Source: M3007 sp038249605
GTDB taxonomy: Bacteria; Bacteroidota; Bacteroidia; Chitinophagales; Saprospiraceae
NCBI GenBank assembly: GCA_038249605.1
Contig: JBBSDH010000067.1
Span: forward strand, 1-17,886
Length of the DNA stretch: 17,886 nucleotides
Direction of reading: 5' to 3'
The position numbers and the translations under genes are program-made. Shown piece after piece: positions 14,561-17,886 of the stretch (positions are counted from its first letter, which is position 1; each line of letters opens with the position of its first letter). The notes under the pieces were generated by a model that was not told where the DNA came from, made no database searches, and saw only the letters and a program-made list of their open reading frames with translations.

Positions 14561-14951
14561 AACGCAAGTAGTTGAATTGTGTTTTTGTCGGATCAGGATC
14601 CCTCCCATGGAAAAACCGGGTTGATTGCATGACGAAAAGCGCAAACTGGCTACTTCATCGAACAATCTTTGGCCCTGCTTTTTTTCCACAGTACAAAAGT
14701 CGCACAACGCATGGTTTTAAAAAAGAACATTTCAGGCGATTTGTCGTTCGCCACTTTTTGATAAATATTTACTAAATGACTGATTTTCAATTTCTTAAAA
14801 TTTTATTTTATACTAAAAAATATATTATCGGTAAAATGATGTTGCGGTTATGGGAAGGATTGCGGAAGAAAAAATGCACAAAAACACAAGAGTCACACCG
14901 GAAACCGGAGTGACTCTTGAGATAGGACCATCAGCGGACTGTTAAATGCCG
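14561..14951. other. Long AT-rich intergenic region
   Basis: About 390 bp separate the regulator start from the stop of the small DUF2795-like gene. The right end holds the strong terminator at 14887-14919. The middle (about 14755-14835) is very AT-rich. The remaining part must contain the regulator's promoter; the only -7-like candidate I see is GACTTTTG (minus strand, 14701-14694), a poor match. I see no RNA gene or convincing small ORF here. Confidence 0.6.
14887..14919 (-). terminator. Intrinsic terminator after the DUF2795-like gene
   Basis: On the minus strand CAAGAGTCAC pairs with GTGACTCTTG and CCGG pairs with CCGG around a TTT loop, with one T-T mismatch between the two stem segments. 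The hairpin is followed by TGTTTTTGTGCATTTTTTC. It lies 32 bp past the stop codon, a classical rho-independent layout. Confidence 0.8.
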
Positions 14952-15173
14952 CTAATATTCGTCTTCGTTGAAAAAGAAGTCGTCGTGGCGCGGATAATCG
15001 GGCCAAATGTCTTCGATGCCTTCGTACAGCTCGCCGTCATCTTCCAACTCTTCCAGGTTGTCAATGACTTCACTTGGTGCGCCTGAACGGATGGCGTAGT
15101 CGATAAGTTCGTCTTTGGTAGCCGGCCAGGGGGCTTCTTCGAGGTAGGAGGCCAATTCGAGCGTCCAATACAT
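14952..15173 (-). CDS. Small acidic DUF2795-family protein
   Basis: A 73-aa acidic protein of unknown function. The core, ELASYLEEAPWPATKDELID followed by YAIRSGAPSEVIDNLEEL, resembles the DUF2795 domain: a short helical module with an aromatic/proline (WPATKDEL) motif and a pattern of leucines. The tail (IWPDYPRHDDFFFNEDEY) is unusually rich in aromatic and acidic residues. There is no signal peptide or membrane segment. It starts with ATG at 15173, 93 bp beyond the queA stop on the same strand, and ends at a strong intrinsic terminator. It may be read from the queA transcript or from an unrecognised promoter in the gap. I recall close relatives in other Bacteroidota, which would support it being real, but I cannot verify this here. 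Confidence 0.85.
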   Translation of the reverse strand: MYWTLELASYLEEAPWPATKDELIDYAIRSGAPSEVIDNLEELEDDGELYEGIEDIWPDYPRHDDFFFNEDEY

Positions 15174-15266
15174 GATTTATCTGATTTAACTTGTTTGTTG
15201 TTTGGGTTTGACGAGCGTGTTTTTCAGGTAAAACGTCAATACCGTTGAAATGGTGCGCGGATGGTG

Positions 15267-16331
15267 TTACAAAATAAGCATGGCGTCTCCGTAGCTGAAG
15301 AAGCGGTATTTTTCCTTAATGGCTTCGTTGTATGCTTCCATGATCAGGTCTATGCCGCCAAAAGCGCAAACCATGATGAGCAGACTTGATTTGGGTTGGT
15401 GGAAATTGGTAACCATGCAATTGGCGATGTTGAACTCGTAAGGTGGGTAGATGAACTTGTTTGTCCAGCCTTCCACAGGTTTCAGCAGTTGCTCGGCCGA
15501 AACGGCAGTTTCCATGGCACGCATGGCGGTGGTACCTACGGCGCAGATTTTTTTGCTGGCGTTGATTCCTTTGTTCACCACTTCAGTTGCCGGCAAATCG
15601 ATGCGGAAGTACTCGGCTTCCATCTTGTGTTTGGAAAGATCTTCAACGTCGATGGTACGGAAGGTGCCCAAACCGATGTGCAGGGTGATTTCGGCGAAGT
15701 TGATGCCTTTCAGTTCAAGGCGTTTCATCAGTTCGCGGCTGTAATGCAAGCCACCTGTTGGTGCGGCAACTGCGCCTACTTCTTTGGCGACGATGGTTTG
15801 GTAACGTTCGCGGTCGAGCGGTTCGGGTTCCCGCTCAATGTATTTGGGAAGGGGGGTATTACCGAGGCGCAGCAGTTCGTTTTGGAAATCTTCTTCCGGG
15901 CCGTCGAACAGGAAACGGATGGTACGACCGCGGGAAGTGGTATTGTCCACCACTTCGGCGACAAGGGCGTCGTGTCCGTTTTCGTCTTCGAAATAAAGTT
16001 TGTTTCCTACGCGGATTTTGCGGGCTGGATCAACCAAAACATCCCACAAACGGGCGTCGTGGTTGAGTTCGCGGAGCAGGAAAACTTCAATTTTCGCACC
16101 GGTTTTTTCTTTCTGGCCATAAAGCCGGGCAGGAAACACCTTGGTATTGTTGAACACCATCACGTCCCCATCATCGAAAAAGTTGAGGATTTCTTTGAAA
16201 ATGACGTGTTCAATTTTACCGGTTTTACGGTGAACCACCATGAGCCGGCTTTGATCCCGTTCGGCGGCAGGGTATTGGGCGACGAGTTCCTTGTGAAGGG
16301 TATAATTAAAACTCGAAAGTTTAGTCCGCAT
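15267..16331 (-). CDS. queA: S-adenosylmethionine:tRNA ribosyltransferase-isomerase QueA
   Basis: Penultimate step of queuosine synthesis: moves the ribosyl part of SAM onto the preQ1 base already inserted at the wobble position of tRNA, giving epoxyqueuosine. The 354-aa length is typical. Recognisable segments are FNYTLHKELVAQYPAAERDQ (8-27), VMVFNNTKVFPARLYGQK, the VGAVAAPTGGLHYSREL active-site region, LHIGLGTFRTI, VGTTAMRAMET, NFHQPKSSLLIMVCAFGG and the C-terminal FSYGDAMLIL. The ATG at 16331 matches the family start. Upstream, a TATTTTTG promoter match is followed at once by a large palindrome that would lie in or at the start of the leader. The queuosine precursor genes are not in this window. 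Confidence 0.97.
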   Translation of the reverse strand: MRTKLSSFNYTLHKELVAQYPAAERDQSRLMVVHRKTGKIEHVIFKEILNFFDDGDVMVFNNTKVFPARLYGQKEKTGAKIEVFLLRELNHDARLWDVLVDPARKIRVGNKLYFEDENGHDALVAEVVDNTTSRGRTIRFLFDGPEEDFQNELLRLGNTPLPKYIEREPEPLDRERYQTIVAKEVGAVAAPTGGLHYSRELMKRLELKGINFAEITLHIGLGTFRTIDVEDLSKHKMEAEYFRIDLPATEVVNKGINASKKICAVGTTAMRAMETAVSAEQLLKPVEGWTNKFIYPPYEFNIANCMVTNFHQPKSSLLIMVCAFGGIDLIMEAYNEAIKEKYRFFSYGDAMLIL

Positions 16332-16392
16332 GTTTACGTTGGTGAATGAACGGGGTTAATGCCGGGGAAAATGGGTTTCGATCGTACTTAGA

Positions 16393-16440
16393 CAGCCATT
16401 TTCAGGAAAAAGACACTTGTCTTTGCCCTGAAAATGGCTG
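16393..16440. promoter_or_regulatory. 48-bp nested palindrome at the queA promoter
   Basis: A perfect 14-bp outer inverted repeat (CAGCCATTTTCAGG, 16393-16406, with CCTGAAAATGGCTG, 16427-16440) encloses a perfect 7-bp inner one (AAAGACA, 16409-16415, with TGTCTTT, 16418-16424), separated by a 2x2 internal mismatch. It directly abuts the TATTTTTG element, so the expected transcription start falls inside its promoter-proximal arm. There is no T-tract on the queA side, which argues against a simple terminator for typA. Confidence 0.7.
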
Positions 16441-16448
16441 CAAAAATA
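16441..16448 (-). promoter_or_regulatory. Predicted -7 element TATTTTTG for queA
   Basis: A perfect TAnnTTTG match on the minus strand, preceded at 22 bp by TTTG (in GCTTTGTTCC) as a -33 element. It is 109 bp before the queA ATG, giving a leader of about 100 nt. Confidence 0.6.
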
Positions 16449-16499
16449 GAATTTCTGCTCAAACTTGGAACAAAGCAAACAGTTTTTTTAAAAACCTAC

Positions 16500-16531
16500 G
16501 CTTTTTGTTCGCTTTTTGTTCGCTTTTTGCT
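16500..16531. repeat. 11-bp tandem repeat downstream of typA
   Basis: Nearly three copies of GCTTTTTGTTC: 16500-16510, 16511-16521 and the partial, one-base-different GCTTTTTGCT at 16522-16531. It lies 14 bp past the typA stop codon on the minus strand. Confidence 0.8.
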
Positions 16532-16545
16532 GCTTTAAAGTGGGC

Positions 16546-17886
16546 TTAGGCCATGGCCATGCCTCTTTCAGCTTTCTTGCGATCGTGCTCGTTGAGGTAA
16601 ATTTTGCGCAGACGAATGTTTTTGGGAGTAACCTCCACGTATTCGTCTTCCTGGATGTATTCGAGTGCTTCTTCGAGCGAGAAGCGGCGTGGCGGGGGCA
16701 ACGACGTTTTGTCGTCCGATCCCGAAGCGCGCATGTTGGTAAGCTTCTTGGTTTTGGTCACGTTGATCACCAGGTCGGCCGGACGGTTGTTTTCGCCGAT
16801 AACCTGTCCTTCATACACTTCATCGCCGGGTTCAACAAAGAATGTACCGCGGTCCTGAAGGTTGTCGAGTGAGTAGGCGATGGTTGTACCTGTTTCCATT
16901 ACGATCAGCGAGCCGTTTTGACGGCCGTTGATGTCGCCTTTCCAGGGTTCGTAGCTGAGGAAGCGGTGGGTCATGATGGCTTCTCCCTGCGTTGCGGTAA
17001 GGATGTTGGAACGCAAACCGATGATGCCGCGCGATGGAATTTCGAAGCGCAGGATAAAGCGGTCATTTTTGGGTTCCATACTTTTCATAACACCTTTGCG
17101 GCGCGTTACCAGTTCGATGCATTTGCCGCTCGATACTTCGGGCACGTCGATGGTCAGTTCTTCGATTGGCTCACATTTGGCGCCATCGATTTCTTTAACG
17201 ATAACCTGTGGCTGACCGATTTGGAGCTCGTAACCTTCACGGCGCATGGTTTCGATCAGTACACTAAGGTGCAGTACACCACGACCGAACACCATAAAGG
17301 AGTCGGCGGAATTGGTTTCAACCATTCGCATGGCCAGGTTTTTTTCAAGTTCTTTTTCCAGACGTTCGCGAATGTGGCGGCTGGTAACGAATTTACCTTC
17401 CTGACCGAAGAACGGTGAATCGTTGATGGTGAACAACATGCTCATTGTGGGCTCATCAACGTCGATGGTCGCGAGGGCTTCGGGATTTTCGTAGTCGGCA
17501 ATGGTATCGCCGATTTCAAAACCTTCCACACCAACGACGGCGCAGATATCGCCAGCTTCAACGAATTGGGCTTCTTTTTTGCCCAGTCCTTCAAAAACCA
17601 GCAATTGTTTGATGCGGTGTTTGAAAATGGTACCGTCTCTTTTCACCAGCGACACCATTTGTCCGTTGGTGAGTTTACCGCGGGTGAGGCGGCCGATTGC
17701 GATACGTCCGATAAAGTTCGAGTAGTCGAGGGAGGTCACCAGCATTTGTGGCGTACCTTCAAATATCTCTGGTTCGGGGATGTGTTTTACGATATCATCG
17801 AGCAAAACCGTAATGTCTTCGGTAGGGTTTTTCCAGTCGTGGCCCATCCAGCCTTGTTTGGCCGAACCGTACACTACCGGGAAGTC
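16546..17886 (-). CDS. typA: Ribosome-associated GTPase TypA/BipA, C-terminal part (5' end beyond the window)
   Basis: Translational GTPase of the EF-G family that acts on the ribosome and aids 50S assembly and stress or cold adaptation. The last 446 residues are visible; about 150 N-terminal residues, with the G1-G4 motifs, lie to the right. The fragment opens in the G5 region (VVYGSAKQGWMG). It continues through domain II (NFIGRIAIGRLTRGKLTNGQ), domain III (TMSMLFTINDSPFFGQEGKF, MRVVETNS-like and FGRGVLHLSVLIE) and the domain V-like part (KCIELVTRRKGVMKSM, EIPSRGIIGLRS). The TypA-specific C-terminal domain has VYEGQVIGENNRPADLVINV, EYIQEDEYVEVTPKNIRLRK and a basic tail. The frame is open to the last base of the window, so 17886 is an edge and not a start. 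The stop is followed by an 11-bp tandem repeat. Confidence 0.96.
   Translation of the reverse strand, partial: DFPVVYGSAKQGWMGHDWKNPTEDITVLLDDIVKHIPEPEIFEGTPQMLVTSLDYSNFIGRIAIGRLTRGKLTNGQMVSLVKRDGTIFKHRIKQLLVFEGLGKKEAQFVEAGDICAVVGVEGFEIGDTIADYENPEALATIDVDEPTMSMLFTINDSPFFGQEGKFVTSRHIRERLEKELEKNLAMRMVETNSADSFMVFGRGVLHLSVLIETMRREGYELQIGQPQVIVKEIDGAKCEPIEELTIDVPEVSSGKCIELVTRRKGVMKSMEPKNDRFILRFEIPSRGIIGLRSNILTATQGEAIMTHRFLSYEPWKGDINGRQNGSLIVMETGTTIAYSLDNLQDRGTFFVEPGDEVYEGQVIGENNRPADLVINVTKTKKLTNMRASGSDDKTSLPPPRRFSLEEALEYIQEDEYVEVTPKNIRLRKIYLNEHDRKKAERGMAMA

Noticed and set aside
14561..14707. N-terminal extension of the Crp/Fnr regulator
   Set aside because: It needs a TTG start and adds 49 residues with no family counterpart. 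Its cysteines are not in the Fnr cluster arrangement of the accepted protein.
14836..14913. 25-codon plus-strand ORF starting ATGATG in the long intergenic region
   Set aside because: It ends inside the terminator hairpin, has no ribosome-binding or promoter signal, and its composition is unremarkable.
15396..16349. 317-codon plus-strand frame opposite queA
   Set aside because: It is antisense to a full-length, motif-complete queA and has a low-complexity FF/GV-rich translation with no domain pattern.

Overview
The window reads as a chromosomal segment of a Bacteroidota bacterium. Three things point there: a type IX secretion (T9SS) sorting tail on one secreted protein plus a PorT-type T9SS component; repeated matches to the Bacteroidota -7 promoter element TAnnTTTG in front of genes; and general lack of strong Shine-Dalgarno sites. 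The dockerin-like module of the secreted protein resembles those common in Saprospiria, so a Saprospiria-like organism is my inference, not a demonstrated placement. All the genes look intact except typA, which runs off the right edge. I saw no tRNA, rRNA, CRISPR array, insertion sequence or prophage.

Layout. Bases 1-3554 form a minus-strand block: NAD(P) malic enzyme, MsrB, a di-haem cytochrome c peroxidase and a Prx6-type peroxiredoxin. Three of the four act on peroxides or oxidised methionine, and malic enzyme can supply NAD(P)H. Across a 162-bp divergent region, the plus-strand block (3717-13798) starts with a multidomain secreted protein (thioredoxin-like, Ig-like, dockerin-like, cohesin-like, T9SS tail), then a membrane glycosyltransferase family 2 protein, RibBA, MenG/UbiE, PorT, DnaG, RNase Z and a MATE transporter. 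The right-hand part is minus strand again: a Crp/Fnr regulator convergent to the MATE gene, a small DUF2795-like protein, QueA and the 3' part of typA/bipA.

How the genes fit together. menG (menaquinone methylation) overlaps porT; dnaG and rnz overlap by one base and the MATE gene follows 34 bp later, so they are probably co-transcribed. RibB of the riboflavin pathway is intact in RibBA, but the RibA half lacks its three zinc cysteines and its catalytic loop, so GTP cyclohydrolase II activity must probably come from elsewhere in the genome.

Most of this is core housekeeping sequence. The most unusual signals are the degenerate RibBA, the redoxin/dockerin/cohesin T9SS protein, intergenic arrays with strict 7-bp periodicity but different units at each site (one ending exactly at a -7 promoter element), a 48-bp nested palindrome just downstream of the predicted queA promoter, and two terminators sharing a 10-bp core. 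I did not find a convincing new multi-gene system.
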